Source: Nonomuraea antri
GTDB lineage: Bacteria > Actinomycetota > Actinomycetes > Streptosporangiales > Streptosporangiaceae
Length of the DNA: 64,000 bases
Reading direction: 5' to 3'
NCBI RefSeq assembly: GCF_013283785.1
Contig: NZ_JABCPZ010000006.1
Coordinates: 1-64,000, forward strand
Notes under the pieces: generated by a model
What the model was told of the DNA's origin: nothing
The model's database searches: none
The model's input: only the letters and a program-made list of their open reading frames with translations
Program-made: the position numbers and the translations under genes
Shown here: positions 1 through 8,485 of the stretch, piece after piece
Layout of the letters: the number at the start of each line of letters is the position of its first letter
Position numbering within the stretch: the first letter of the stretch is position 1

Positions 1-2634
1 GGGCGGGTCGCCGAGCTGGCCGCCGTCGAGACGCTGCTGGACGACGTCGCCGCGGGCGCGCCCGGCTTCGTGCTGATCACCGGCGAGCCGGGCATCGGCA
101 AGACCCGGCTGGCCGAGGAGGCCGTCGCGCGCGCCCAGGCCCGCGGCTTCCTGGTCGCCGTCGGCCGGTGCGCCGCCGTCGAGGGCGCGCCCGCGTTCTG
201 GCCGTGGACCACGCTCATGGAACGCCTGCTCGGCGAGCTGCCCGAGCTGCCCGCCGAGCTGCGGGAGGACCTGCCGGGCTCGGGCGCGGGCGCCGTGGCC
301 GACCCGGCGGGCGCGCGTTTTCGCGCCTACCAGGCGACCGCCCGGGTGCTGGCGGCCGCCGCAGCGCGCGGTCCCGTCGTGCTCGTGCTCGACGACCTGC
401 ACTGGGCCGACCGCTCGTCGCTGCGCCTGCTCGGCTACCTCGCCGAGACGCTGGCCGAGGGCCCGATCCTGATCCTGGGGACGGCCAGGGAGACGTCCGC
501 GGACAGCGCGCTGGCCGACGCCTTCGCCGCCCTGTCGCGCCGCCACGCGCTGCGGCTGGCGCTGACCGGTCTCGACCTGGCGGAACTGGTGGCGCTCGTC
601 CCGGCCGAGATGGCCGCGCCGGAGATCCTGCGGGTGCTGCGCGACCGTACCGACGGCAACCCGTTCTTCGTGGCGGAGCTGGTCCGCTTCATGGCGGCGG
701 GCGCCGACCCGCGCGGCGCGCTGCCGCTGGGCGTCAGGGACGTGGTGCTCGGCCGGGTGGCCCGCCTGCCCGACGTCACCGGCGAGGTGCTGCGCGCGGC
801 GGCGGTGGCCGGGCGCGAGTTCGAGGCCGCCGTGATCGCCGAGGCGGCGGGACTGTCGCTGGACGACACGCTCGACCGGCTCGAACCCGCCCTTCGTGCC
901 TCGATCCTGGCCGAAGGCCGTCCTGGACGGCTGCGCTTCACGCACGCCCTGGTGCAGGAGGCGCTGGCCGACGCCGTCGCGCCGATGCGCAGGGCCAGGC
1001 TGCACGCCGCGGTCGCGGCGGCGGTGGAGGGACGCGGCGCGGGACCCGCGTCCGACCGGCTGGCCACCGCCGCGCACCACTGGCTGCTCGCCGTGCCGGC
1101 GGGACACGCGCGGCGCGCCTGGCAGGCCGCCGCGGCCGCGGCCAGGCAGGCCGGCCGGCTGCGCGCCCACGACGTCGCCGCCGGGCTGCTGACCAGCGCG
1201 GTCGAGGTCGCCGACGGCGATCCGGACCTGAGCCGCGCCGAACGCGCCGACCTGCTGCTCGCGCTGGCCGACGCGCTGCTCGGCGCGGGCGACCCGGCCG
1301 GGCAGGTGCGGGCGCTGGAACAGGCCAGGCTGGTGGCACGCGAGGCGGGCGACCGGCGCAGGCTGATCGCCGCCGCCACCGGGTACGGCGGCAGGATCGT
1401 CCACCCCTGGTCACCGCTCGGACACTACGACCCCGAGCTGACCCGCGACCTGCGCGACCTGGCCGCGCGGCCCGATCTCGGCGACGCGGAACGCGCCAGG
1501 GTGCTCGGCCGCCTGGCCACCGCGGCCTACCACCGCCCAGGCGACACCTCGGCCGACTGTGAGCGGCTGAGCCGCGAGTCCGTCGAGCACGCCAGGCGCT
1601 GCGCGGACCCCGAACTGCTCGGCTGGGCGCTGAGCACGCGCTACGTCGCCCTGCTCGGCCCCGACACGCTCGGCGAACGGGTGACGGCGGCCGAGGAGAT
1701 GGTGCGGGTCGGCCGCGAGTCCGGCGACGACGAGATCCTCACCGTGGGCCTGACCTACCTGGGCGCCGCGCTGCTCGAAGCCGACCCGTCCCCGCGCGCG
1801 CCCGCCCTGCTGGACGAGGCGGGCACGCTGGCGGAACGGCTGCGCGTGCCGTTCGTGGGCGTGATGATCGGCTGGCTCAGGCTCGGCGTCGCCCTGCTCA
1901 CCGGCGACAGGCCGGCGGCCGAGCGGCTGTTCCGCACCACCGCCGAGCAGCACCGGCTGACCTCGATGTGGGGCGCGGAGGAGAACGTCCTGGGCGGGCT
2001 GCTGCTGATGGCCCTGTACGACCTGCGGCACGGCAGGCTGGACCCGGAGGTGGTCGCCGGCTTCCAGTCCTACGGCGGCGACGCGGGCAGCAGCCGGTGG
2101 GCGGCGCCGTTCCTGGTCGCGCTGGGCCGCGAGGAGGAGGCGCTCGCGCTGATCGGCCCGTGGCCCGGCCCGGACTCGGTGCCGCGCGACTTCCTCTGGC
2201 CGCACCAGGTGGCCCTGCTCGCCGACATCTGGTCGGGCCTGGGCGACCGGCGCGCCTGCGCCGACCTGTACGCCATGATCCTCCCGTACGCCGGCCGCAT
2301 GTCCCTGGCGGGGCTCGGCTTCCCGCTGTGGCCGCTCAGCCGTTCGCTGGCCGGGCTGGCCAAGGCGCTCGGCGACCTGGACGCGGCCGTGGAGCACGGC
2401 GAGCACGCGCTCGCCTCGTGCGTCGCGCTCGGCGCGGACAGCCTGATCACGCTGGTCGCCGCGGAGACCGCCGAGTCCAGACGGCTGCGCGGCGGCCCGG
2501 ACGACGCCGCCCGCGCCGCCGCGCTGGACCTGCTGTCCGCCGAGGCCGCCGCCCGGGTGGCGGCCAGGTCCGCTCACTCGGGGTGGTTGCCCGAGGCCGC
2601 GCCCGCGTCGAACGGCGTCGTGACGCCCTCGTAG
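1..2634 (+). CDS. Large signalling ATPase (AAA/STAND-like), 5' end outside window
   Basis: The reading frame is open from the first base, so the start lies upstream; 877 residues are visible. The first residues read like the GRxxEL entry of the AAA_16 ATPase module, followed by Walker A GEPGIGKT (about residues 28-35) and Walker B LVLDDLHWAD (about 127-136). The remaining 600 residues are Ala/Leu-rich helices typical of TPR-like sensor regions in LuxR- and SARP-type ATPases. There is no C-terminal LuxR helix-turn-helix: the protein ends in a 20-residue tail that runs antisense into the end of the multicopper oxidase gene. A DNA-binding or cyclase domain, if any, must be N-terminal and outside the window. 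Confidence 0.85.
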   Translation, partial: GRVAELAAVETLLDDVAAGAPGFVLITGEPGIGKTRLAEEAVARAQARGFLVAVGRCAAVEGAPAFWPWTTLMERLLGELPELPAELREDLPGSGAGAVADPAGARFRAYQATARVLAAAAARGPVVLVLDDLHWADRSSLRLLGYLAETLAEGPILILGTARETSADSALADAFAALSRRHALRLALTGLDLAELVALVPAEMAAPEILRVLRDRTDGNPFFVAELVRFMAAGADPRGALPLGVRDVVLGRVARLPDVTGEVLRAAAVAGREFEAAVIAEAAGLSLDDTLDRLEPALRASILAEGRPGRLRFTHALVQEALADAVAPMRRARLHAAVAAAVEGRGAGPASDRLATAAHHWLLAVPAGHARRAWQAAAAAARQAGRLRAHDVAAGLLTSAVEVADGDPDLSRAERADLLLALADALLGAGDPAGQVRALEQARLVAREAGDRRRLIAAATGYGGRIVHPWSPLGHYDPELTRDLRDLAARPDLGDAERARVLGRLATAAYHRPGDTSADCERLSRESVEHARRCADPELLGWALSTRYVALLGPDTLGERVTAAEEMVRVGRESGDDEILTVGLTYLGAALLEADPSPRAPALLDEAGTLAERLRVPFVGVMIGWLRLGVALLTGDRPAAERLFRTTAEQHRLTSMWGAEENVLGGLLLMALYDLRHGRLDPEVVAGFQSYGGDAGSSRWAAPFLVALGREEEALALIGPWPGPDSVPRDFLWPHQVALLADIWSGLGDRRACADLYAMILPYAGRMSLAGLGFPLWPLSRSLAGLAKALGDLDAAVEHGEHALASCVALGADSLITLVAAETAESRRLRGGPDDAARAAALDLLSAEAAARVAARSAHSGWLPEAAPASNGVVTPS

Positions 2635-4571
2635 GCCAGGTGGAAGGTCATGCCCAGCGCGGCGTGGCCCAGGTCGTGGCAGTGCGACATCCACAGGCCG
2701 GGATTGTCCGCCCGCAGCGCGACCACCCACACCTCGCCGGGTGCGACGTCGAAGGTGTCCATCCAGAGCGGCCCGGTGGCGGGCCGGCCGTCGCGTGAGA
2801 GCACCAGCACGTGGTGGCCGTGCGGGTGCATCGGGTGGGTGTCCTTGCCCCGGTTCACCACGGTGATCTTGATGAGCTCGCCCTCGCGTACGACGGGGGT
2901 GACGATGTCCGGCCACACCTGACCGTTGACCGTGTGCGCCAGCCTGGGGACGCCGTCGAGCAGGGTGAGCCGACGGTCGAGCACCCAGGTGATCTCCCGG
3001 TCGAAGTCGGCGGGCTGCGGCTGCGGCTTCCCTCCGTAGGCGGTGATGTCGAGCAGCGGCCCGGTGGCGGGCGGCGGCGTCGCGGGCGGCGGCGCGGCGG
3101 ACGCCGGACCCGGTGACAGCAGCAGGCCGGGGGCGGCGCGGCCGTCCACCGACAGCAGCACGGGACCGGGCGGCATGGTGAAGGTCAGGTCGTAGCGGCC
3201 GCCCGCGGCCAGCCGCAGCCGCTGGCCGCTCAGCGGGCCGGGGTCGCTCAGCTCACCGCCGTCCACCGCCGCCAGCCGGTACGTCACCCCGCTCAGCCCC
3301 AGCGTGGCGGGCACGTTGTCGGTGGCTGCGATCCGCAGCCTGACCGGGGTGCCCGGGGCCACCTGGAGCCCGGCCTGGCCGTCGGCGGGCGGACGGTCGT
3401 CCACGGCGAGAGTGGGCACGCCGCCGAGCGTGTGCAGGGCGACCGTGTGATCGGCGCCCGGCGGCCGGCCGGTGGGCGGATCGACGACCAGCATCCCGAA
3501 CAGCCCCATCCGCACCGCCGGGTCGGACATGTCGTGACTGTGGTACCAGTAGCTGCCCTGCTGCGCAGCCCGGAAGCGGTAGACGTGCTCGCCGCCCGGC
3601 CGTACGGCGTCCTGGGTCACCCCGGCCACGCCGTCGTCGCCCGCCGGGACGTGGTAGCCGTGCCAGTGCAGGGTGACGGCCAGGCCGGGCATGCGGTTGC
3701 GCAGGCGTACCTCGATCAGCTCGCCCTGCCTGACGCGGAGCGTGGGGCCGGGGACCCGGCCGTCGAACGTCCAGGCGGGCACCGCGCGTCCTGAGGTCAG
3801 CGTGACGGTGGCGGGCCTGGCGGTCAGCGTGAAGCGGCGCACCGGGCCGCCGGACGCGGGCTCGCGCAGCGCGGTCACCGGCACCTGCCGTCCCTGGGCG
3901 GCGGCCGGGGTCGCGTGGTGTGTGCCCAGGTTGAGCCGGTCGGGCAGGCGGCTCGACCACATGGACACACCTGCCCAGACCACACCGAAGCAGAGCAGAA
4001 ACGTCCCACCGGCGACAGCCAACCGCCGGGAACCCGGGACGCGGCCGGTCAAGACGGGCCCGGTGAGCACGGCGGCCACGGCGACCAGCCCGACGACCAC
4101 GCCCACCGGCAGCGGGCTGATCGGATAGGTCCCGATCAGCGACAGCGACACGCCGCCCAGCCCGCCGTAACCGGCGACCAGCACCGGCCAAGCCATGACG
4201 GGACCGACCGCGGGTCGTCCGGGCGCACCCACCTCGGCCGGCGCGGGCCGTCCGGGCAGGCTAGTCCTGACCAGCGCGGGCAGGGTGATCGCCGCCGCGA
4301 CCAGCCCCGGCAGCGCCACCAGCGGCACGGCCACCAGCAGCCGGTCGGCGGCGAACCACCAGCCGTGGCCGGCCAGGGCCACGCCCAGCGCCACCCGGGC
4401 CGCCGTCACCAGCACGGCGGCCCCGACCAGCGCCGCCGCCACCCGCGCGGTCCGCGGCGCGTGGTCGCGTGCCGCGCGGAAGGCGGCCACCCCCGCCGCC
4501 GGCCAGCAGCAGGCCACCCCGGCGAGCGCCAGGTTGTCCAGCGTCAGCAACCGGGCGACGACCTGGCTCAA
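2574..4571 (-). CDS. Membrane-anchored multicopper oxidase
   Basis: The 665-residue protein has about 240 N-terminal residues with five or six hydrophobic helices, then a laccase-like domain facing outside. All copper motifs are visible: HWHG (about 301), HSH (about 343), HPMHPHGHH (about 578) and HCHDLGHAALGM (about 628), so the T1, T2 and T3 sites look complete with a Met axial T1 ligand. It probably oxidises copper(I), other metals or phenolics with O2. I chose the TTG at 4571 because it overlaps the upstream stop as TTGA, giving translational coupling; the longer open frame upstream is only the shadow of that neighbour. Its 3' end overlaps the convergent ATPase gene by 61 bp. Confidence 0.9.
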   Translation of the reverse strand: MSQVVARLLTLDNLALAGVACCWPAAGVAAFRAARDHAPRTARVAAALVGAAVLVTAARVALGVALAGHGWWFAADRLLVAVPLVALPGLVAAAITLPALVRTSLPGRPAPAEVGAPGRPAVGPVMAWPVLVAGYGGLGGVSLSLIGTYPISPLPVGVVVGLVAVAAVLTGPVLTGRVPGSRRLAVAGGTFLLCFGVVWAGVSMWSSRLPDRLNLGTHHATPAAAQGRQVPVTALREPASGGPVRRFTLTARPATVTLTSGRAVPAWTFDGRVPGPTLRVRQGELIEVRLRNRMPGLAVTLHWHGYHVPAGDDGVAGVTQDAVRPGGEHVYRFRAAQQGSYWYHSHDMSDPAVRMGLFGMLVVDPPTGRPPGADHTVALHTLGGVPTLAVDDRPPADGQAGLQVAPGTPVRLRIAATDNVPATLGLSGVTYRLAAVDGGELSDPGPLSGQRLRLAAGGRYDLTFTMPPGPVLLSVDGRAAPGLLLSPGPASAAPPPATPPPATGPLLDITAYGGKPQPQPADFDREITWVLDRRLTLLDGVPRLAHTVNGQVWPDIVTPVVREGELIKITVVNRGKDTHPMHPHGHHVLVLSRDGRPATGPLWMDTFDVAPGEVWVVALRADNPGLWMSHCHDLGHAALGMTFHLAYEGVTTPFDAGAASGNHPE

Positions 4572-5047
4572 CGCCCCGACCCCAGCCGATCGCCCGCCAC
4601 CGGCCCGGCATCCGCCACCGGCCCGGCATCCGCCGTCCTGACCAGGGCCCCAGCCGCGCGGAACGCGGCGATCACCGCCCACAGCAGCACCAGCCCGAGC
4701 AGCGCGTGGAACCCGAAGACCACGTTGCTGCCCGTCGTGGTCACCCCGGGAACGTCGGCCAGCAGGTCGGCCAGCGGGAACACCGCGAAGAGCTGCGCCA
4801 CCACCACCCCGAGCGGGACGAGCGCGAGCCCGACGAGCCTGCCGCCCGCCCTGGCCAGGCCCGCGACGACGGCGACCACCACGGACAGGATCGGGATCAC
4901 CATGGTCCCGTTGATGATGTGCGGCACGATGGGGCCGGTCATGGGCGCCGGCTGCGGCCGGTGGAACGCGCCGAACGTGGCCAGGTAGAACTGCACCACG
5001 ACCGCCGCGACCTGCAGGGCGGCGAGTACGTACAGGGTCTTGCGCAC
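4568..5047 (-). CDS. Small four-helix membrane protein coupled to multicopper oxidase
   Basis: This 159-residue protein has about four hydrophobic segments (near residues 5-25, 48-68, 75-95 and 110-130) with a conserved-looking HIINGTM stretch after the first. It resembles the DUF6220-type membrane proteins of actinomycetes, but I am not certain of the family. Its TGA overlaps the TTG of the oxidase, so the two are made together and may form a complex; a heme- or quinone-binding role is possible from the His residues in membrane segments but is inference. A GGAGGGAA Shine-Dalgarno lies just upstream of the ATG. Confidence 0.75.
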   Translation of the reverse strand: MRKTLYVLAALQVAAVVVQFYLATFGAFHRPQPAPMTGPIVPHIINGTMVIPILSVVVAVVAGLARAGGRLVGLALVPLGVVVAQLFAVFPLADLLADVPGVTTTGSNVVFGFHALLGLVLLWAVIAAFRAAGALVRTADAGPVADAGPVAGDRLGSGR

Positions 5048-5179
5048 CGGAGTTCCCTCCTTCTCGGGACAGGGCGTTCACGATGCGCCTGCGGGCTTGG
5101 CGCGGGCTTGGAACGGCCGCCAAGCGAAACCCAAACGGGCGCGGCGAGTGTGGGGGCGAAGGAAAGGAGGGGACCTGCG

Positions 5180-5866
5180 ATGGCAGACGTCCCGCAGATC
5201 CGGCTTCCCGGCCAGGCCGCCGCCGCCCCCGGGCCGCTGGACATGACCAACATGTACTTGGCACACCACGGCTTCCGCCGCGACCTCGGCCGCCTGGTCA
5301 CCGCCGTGTGCGAGGTGAGCCCGCGCGACCGCGACAGGATCGACCGGCTCAGGAAGCAACTCGCCTGGGTGCTGTTCGTCCTGCACCATCACCACCGGGC
5401 CGAGGACCTGACGGTCTGGCCGCTGCTGCGGGCGCGGGCCGCCGAGGCCGCCGAGGTCATGGACGCGATGGAGGCCGAGCACGCCGAGGCGGCCAAGTGG
5501 ATCGCGGAGTGCGAGAGCGCGTTCGCGGCCTTCGCCCGGGAGCCGTCGGAGCCGGGCCGGGCCGAGCTGGCCACCGCGCTGCGCGCGCTCGCCGACACGG
5601 TCGGAGCGCACCTGGCCCACGAGGAGACGATGGCGATCCCGCTCATGCAGGCCCACATCTCCGCCGCCGAGGACGCGCGGGGCCACCGCGACATCCAGCG
5701 CCAGTACGGCCCCAGGCAGATGTTCACGCTGCTCGGCTGGCTGATCGACGGCCTGCCCGACGACGCCGCCGACCGCCTGCGCAGCCAGGCCCCGCCCCCG
5801 ATGCGGCTGCTGGCCGCCGTCGCCGGGTTCTGCTACCGGCGGCGTACGTCCGGGCTGTGGTCCTGA
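5180..5866 (+). CDS. Hemerythrin-domain protein
   Basis: The 228-residue protein is all-helical with the His/Glu pattern of a hemerythrin HHE domain: a His pair in MYLAHHGF (about residue 30), the HHHHRAED stretch (about 73-80), a MEAEHAEA helix, and HLAHEET (about 150). Such domains bind a di-iron centre and carry or sense O2, NO or metal. The ATG at 5180 follows an AAAGGAGGGG ribosome site by 7 bases; the open frame continues upstream but is antisense to the membrane protein gene. It is divergent from the oxidase operon, sharing a 132-bp promoter region, which suggests a common oxidative or metal stress response. Confidence 0.85.
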   Translation: MADVPQIRLPGQAAAAPGPLDMTNMYLAHHGFRRDLGRLVTAVCEVSPRDRDRIDRLRKQLAWVLFVLHHHHRAEDLTVWPLLRARAAEAAEVMDAMEAEHAEAAKWIAECESAFAAFAREPSEPGRAELATALRALADTVGAHLAHEETMAIPLMQAHISAAEDARGHRDIQRQYGPRQMFTLLGWLIDGLPDDAADRLRSQAPPPMRLLAAVAGFCYRRRTSGLWS

Positions 5867-5894
5867 CCCGGCCCCCGATCGGACGGGTCAGGAC
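5860..5894. terminator. Bidirectional hairpin between convergent genes
   Basis: GTCCTGACCCG and CGGGTCAGGAC form a perfect 11-bp stem around a 13-base loop, between the stop codons of the convergent hemerythrin and DUF418 genes. A second copy of the CGGGTCAGGACC arm follows directly. No T-run is present, as is usual for actinomycete terminators. Confidence 0.65.
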
Positions 5895-5902
5895 CAGGCG
5901 GG

Positions 5903-7045
5903 TCAGGACCAGTTGGTGATGCGGCGCAGCCCGTACTCGACCGGGCCGTGGCGGTGGCGGCGCAGCCACAGCGCGCTGAACGTCGCCAGCACCGCGTAGA
6001 TCACCGCCGCCACCCCCATCACCGCGATCGGCGAGAGCCGGCCCGCCAGCGCCAGCCCGTACCCGGTGAAGACCAGGCAGGAGAGCACCGACTGCCCGAT
6101 GTAGTTGGAGGCGGCCATGTGCCCGGCGGGGGCGAGCACGCGCGCCACCGCGGGGACGCGCCTGACCAGCCGCACCAGCGTCGCCACGTACGCGGCGGCC
6201 AGCAGCAGCGAGGTGAGCGTGTTCACGGCCAGTCCGAGCGTTTCCAGCGCGCCGGAGGAGCCCGACGTCCAGGCGAAGAAGATCCCGCTGGGGATGCCGA
6301 CGCCGAACCCCACCCACTGCACCCTGGACAGCGACCGCGGCTCCTCCAGCAGCCGCGACTTGCCCGCCGCCAGGCCGAACAGGAACATGGCCAGCGCCGT
6401 CGGACCCTGGAAGAGCCAGATCATGGCCACGAGCTGCGGATAGAGCTCCGTCTGCAGTCGCAGGAAGTCCAGCGGGCCGGCCGTGGCCAGGTCGAGTGCC
6501 CTGGCGGCGGCCGCGGTGTCGACCGGCGGGACCTGTCCGGCGGCCGGGTCGAGCAGGCTCAGCCCGGCCAGCGCCAGCCAGAGCAGCGTCAGCAGGCCGA
6601 TGATCACCGATCCGACGATGACGGCCGTGCGCGGCTTGATGTTCCTGAACAGCAGCAGCACCAGGCCGAGCGCCGCGTACAGGGTCAGGATGTCGCCGAT
6701 CCAGAACAGGAACCCGTGCAGCAGGCCGATCGCGAGCAGCGCCAGGCAGCGGCGCACGGTACGCGCCCGCACGCTCGCCCCGGCCCGCTCGGCGGCCCGC
6801 ATCTGCAGCGTGAACGAGTAACCGAACAGGAAGGAGAAGATGACGTAGAACTTGGTCAGCACGAAAGCCGTGATGCCGAACGCGACGGGGCCGTCCGAGA
6901 TGGGCGACTGGCCCACCACGGCGTGCCCGGGGTCGGCGAGGAACCCGATGTTGGCGACGAGGATGCCCGCCAGCGCGAACCCGCGAACCGCGTCGACCTC
7001 CACGACACGGGCCGTGGAAGGGGGCGGGGAGACCGTCAGTGACAT
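5903..7045 (-). CDS. DUF418-domain (YeiB-like) integral membrane protein
   Basis: The 380-residue protein starts with the VDAVRGFALAGILVANI signature of the YeiB/DUF418 family, has about ten transmembrane segments, and ends with the GPVEYGLRRITNW motif that marks the DUF418 C-terminus. Members are probably transporters or acyltransferase-like membrane proteins; substrates are unknown. It starts at an ATG at 7045 and faces away from the lanthipeptide operon terminus, with 90 bp between. Confidence 0.85.
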   Translation of the reverse strand: MSLTVSPPPSTARVVEVDAVRGFALAGILVANIGFLADPGHAVVGQSPISDGPVAFGITAFVLTKFYVIFSFLFGYSFTLQMRAAERAGASVRARTVRRCLALLAIGLLHGFLFWIGDILTLYAALGLVLLLFRNIKPRTAVIVGSVIIGLLTLLWLALAGLSLLDPAAGQVPPVDTAAAARALDLATAGPLDFLRLQTELYPQLVAMIWLFQGPTALAMFLFGLAAGKSRLLEEPRSLSRVQWVGFGVGIPSGIFFAWTSGSSGALETLGLAVNTLTSLLLAAAYVATLVRLVRRVPAVARVLAPAGHMAASNYIGQSVLSCLVFTGYGLALAGRLSPIAVMGVAAVIYAVLATFSALWLRRHRHGPVEYGLRRITNWS

Positions 7046-7135
7046 GTCTCCGACGCTAGGCAGCGGCCCGGTGACGCCACATCGAACCTTGGTCTATCCG
7101 GGCTCGACCAAAGGCCCGTCAAAGCCTCGTGCTGC

Positions 7136-8485
7136 CTACGCGTGCAGGGTTTGGGCGTGCCGGAACACGCCGCCGGGGTCGTGGGCCGCCTTCAGCCGCC
7201 GCAGTCTCGGCAGGTTGCCGCCGTAGTAGGCGCGCGCCCAGTCGGTCAGGTCGGCGTCCGGGTAGTTGGGGTAGACGCCGCCGGCCCACGGCGACAGGTG
7301 TGCCCAGGAGCGGCGCAGCCACGCGTGCGCGTCCAGCCTGCGCTCGTCGGCGGCCCGGAATCCCACCTGCACGGACTGCTTGAGCAGGAAGCGCGGCCCG
7401 CGATGGACGAACGCTGTCGCGTCGGGCGCGACCCGGCCGATGGCACCGCCCCACGGGACGAACTCCAGGTCCCTGATCTCGCCGTAGACGCGGTCGGCGG
7501 CCAGCCGGTGCAGCAGGTCCTCGATCGCCGCGCGGGGCAGCGGCCGGTCGAAGAAGGCCGACTTGTTCAGCCGCAGCCCGGGCCGCTCGCCCGGCGGCAG
7601 CTCCGTAACCGCGCCCGCGCCGCCGTCGGCGTAGTCGTGGTGACAGGCGGCCGCGGCGCCCTCCAGCCGGGTGAACTCGAGCCTGTCCCGGCCGAGCCCG
7701 GCCAGGTCGGCGAGCTCGGCCACCAGCTTCGCCGCCGCCTCCGCCGGGCCGGCGACGACGCCGAAGAGCACCGCGTAGGGCGGTTCGTCCGGTTCGTCGC
7801 CGACGACGACCGCGATCTCCAGGTTGACCTCGTCCGGCGCGTCCGGGGCCCAGTGCTGCCAGGCGTCGACGAGATCGGCGGCCCGGTCGTACCCGCAGAT
7901 CGCCCGCACGGCCGTGATCGGCACGACGGGCCTGGTACGCAGGGTGATCTCGGTGACCACGCCGAAGTTGCCCGCGCCCGCGCCGCGCAGCGCCCACAGC
8001 AGGTCGTCGTCCGCGTCCGCGCACCTGCCGTCGGCCAGGACCACCCGGGCGGCGAGCAGGTGGTCGGCGCCGAGCCCGTACAGGCGGCTGAGCACGCCGT
8101 ATCCGCCGCCGAGCACCGCGCCGGTGACCCCGACCGTCGGGCACCAGCCGCAGGGGACCAGGCGTCCTTGCTCGGCCAGGCGCGCGGCCAGCTCGCCGAC
8201 CCGCACACCGGGGCCCACCCGGACGCTGTCCCGGCCGATCTCGATCGTCCTCATCGCGCCGAGGTCCACGAGCAGTCCGGAGGTGGAGGAGTGCTCGGCG
8301 AAGCTGTGGCCGCCGCCGCGCAGGGCGAACGGCAGGCAGCGGGCGCCCGCCAGCGCCAGCGCGCCGACCACGTCCGCCTCCGAGTCGCAGCACGCCACGG
8401 CGACGGGCAGCTCCTCGACGAGCGTGCCGCGAAAGGCCTTGCGCCGCTCCTGGTAGCCCGGCTCGCCCGGTCGGATCAGCTTCAT
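7136..8485 (-). CDS. BBE-like FAD-dependent oxidase, last gene of the lanthipeptide operon
   Basis: The 449-residue protein has an N-terminal PCMH FAD domain with RGGGHS (His for covalent flavin) and CGWCPTVGVTGAVLGGGYG, where the Cys matches the second covalent site of bicovalent berberine-bridge-type oxidases. The C-terminus has the BBE motif (YPNYPD, then YYGGN and a DPGGVF end). It would oxidise an alcohol, amine or C-H bond using O2. The ATG at 8485 overlaps the transporter stop as ATGA, so it belongs to the lanthipeptide operon and is a candidate tailoring enzyme; flavoenzymes of this class are not usual lanthipeptide partners. Confidence 0.88.
   Translation of the reverse strand: MKLIRPGEPGYQERRKAFRGTLVEELPVAVACCDSEADVVGALALAGARCLPFALRGGGHSFAEHSSTSGLLVDLGAMRTIEIGRDSVRVGPGVRVGELAARLAEQGRLVPCGWCPTVGVTGAVLGGGYGVLSRLYGLGADHLLAARVVLADGRCADADDDLLWALRGAGAGNFGVVTEITLRTRPVVPITAVRAICGYDRAADLVDAWQHWAPDAPDEVNLEIAVVVGDEPDEPPYAVLFGVVAGPAEAAAKLVAELADLAGLGRDRLEFTRLEGAAAACHHDYADGGAGAVTELPPGERPGLRLNKSAFFDRPLPRAAIEDLLHRLAADRVYGEIRDLEFVPWGGAIGRVAPDATAFVHRGPRFLLKQSVQVGFRAADERRLDAHAWLRRSWAHLSPWAGGVYPNYPDADLTDWARAYYGGNLPRLRRLKAAHDPGGVFRHAQTLHA

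Noticed and set aside
168-1562. Several long frames inside the first ATPase gene (both strands)
   Set aside because: They are Arg/Ala/Pro-rich shadows caused by high GC content, with no ribosome site or family pattern.
4572-5264. Multicopper oxidase starting at 5264
   Set aside because: The extra 230 residues are Arg/Gly-rich shadow of the membrane protein gene; TTG 4571 with TTGA overlap fits better.
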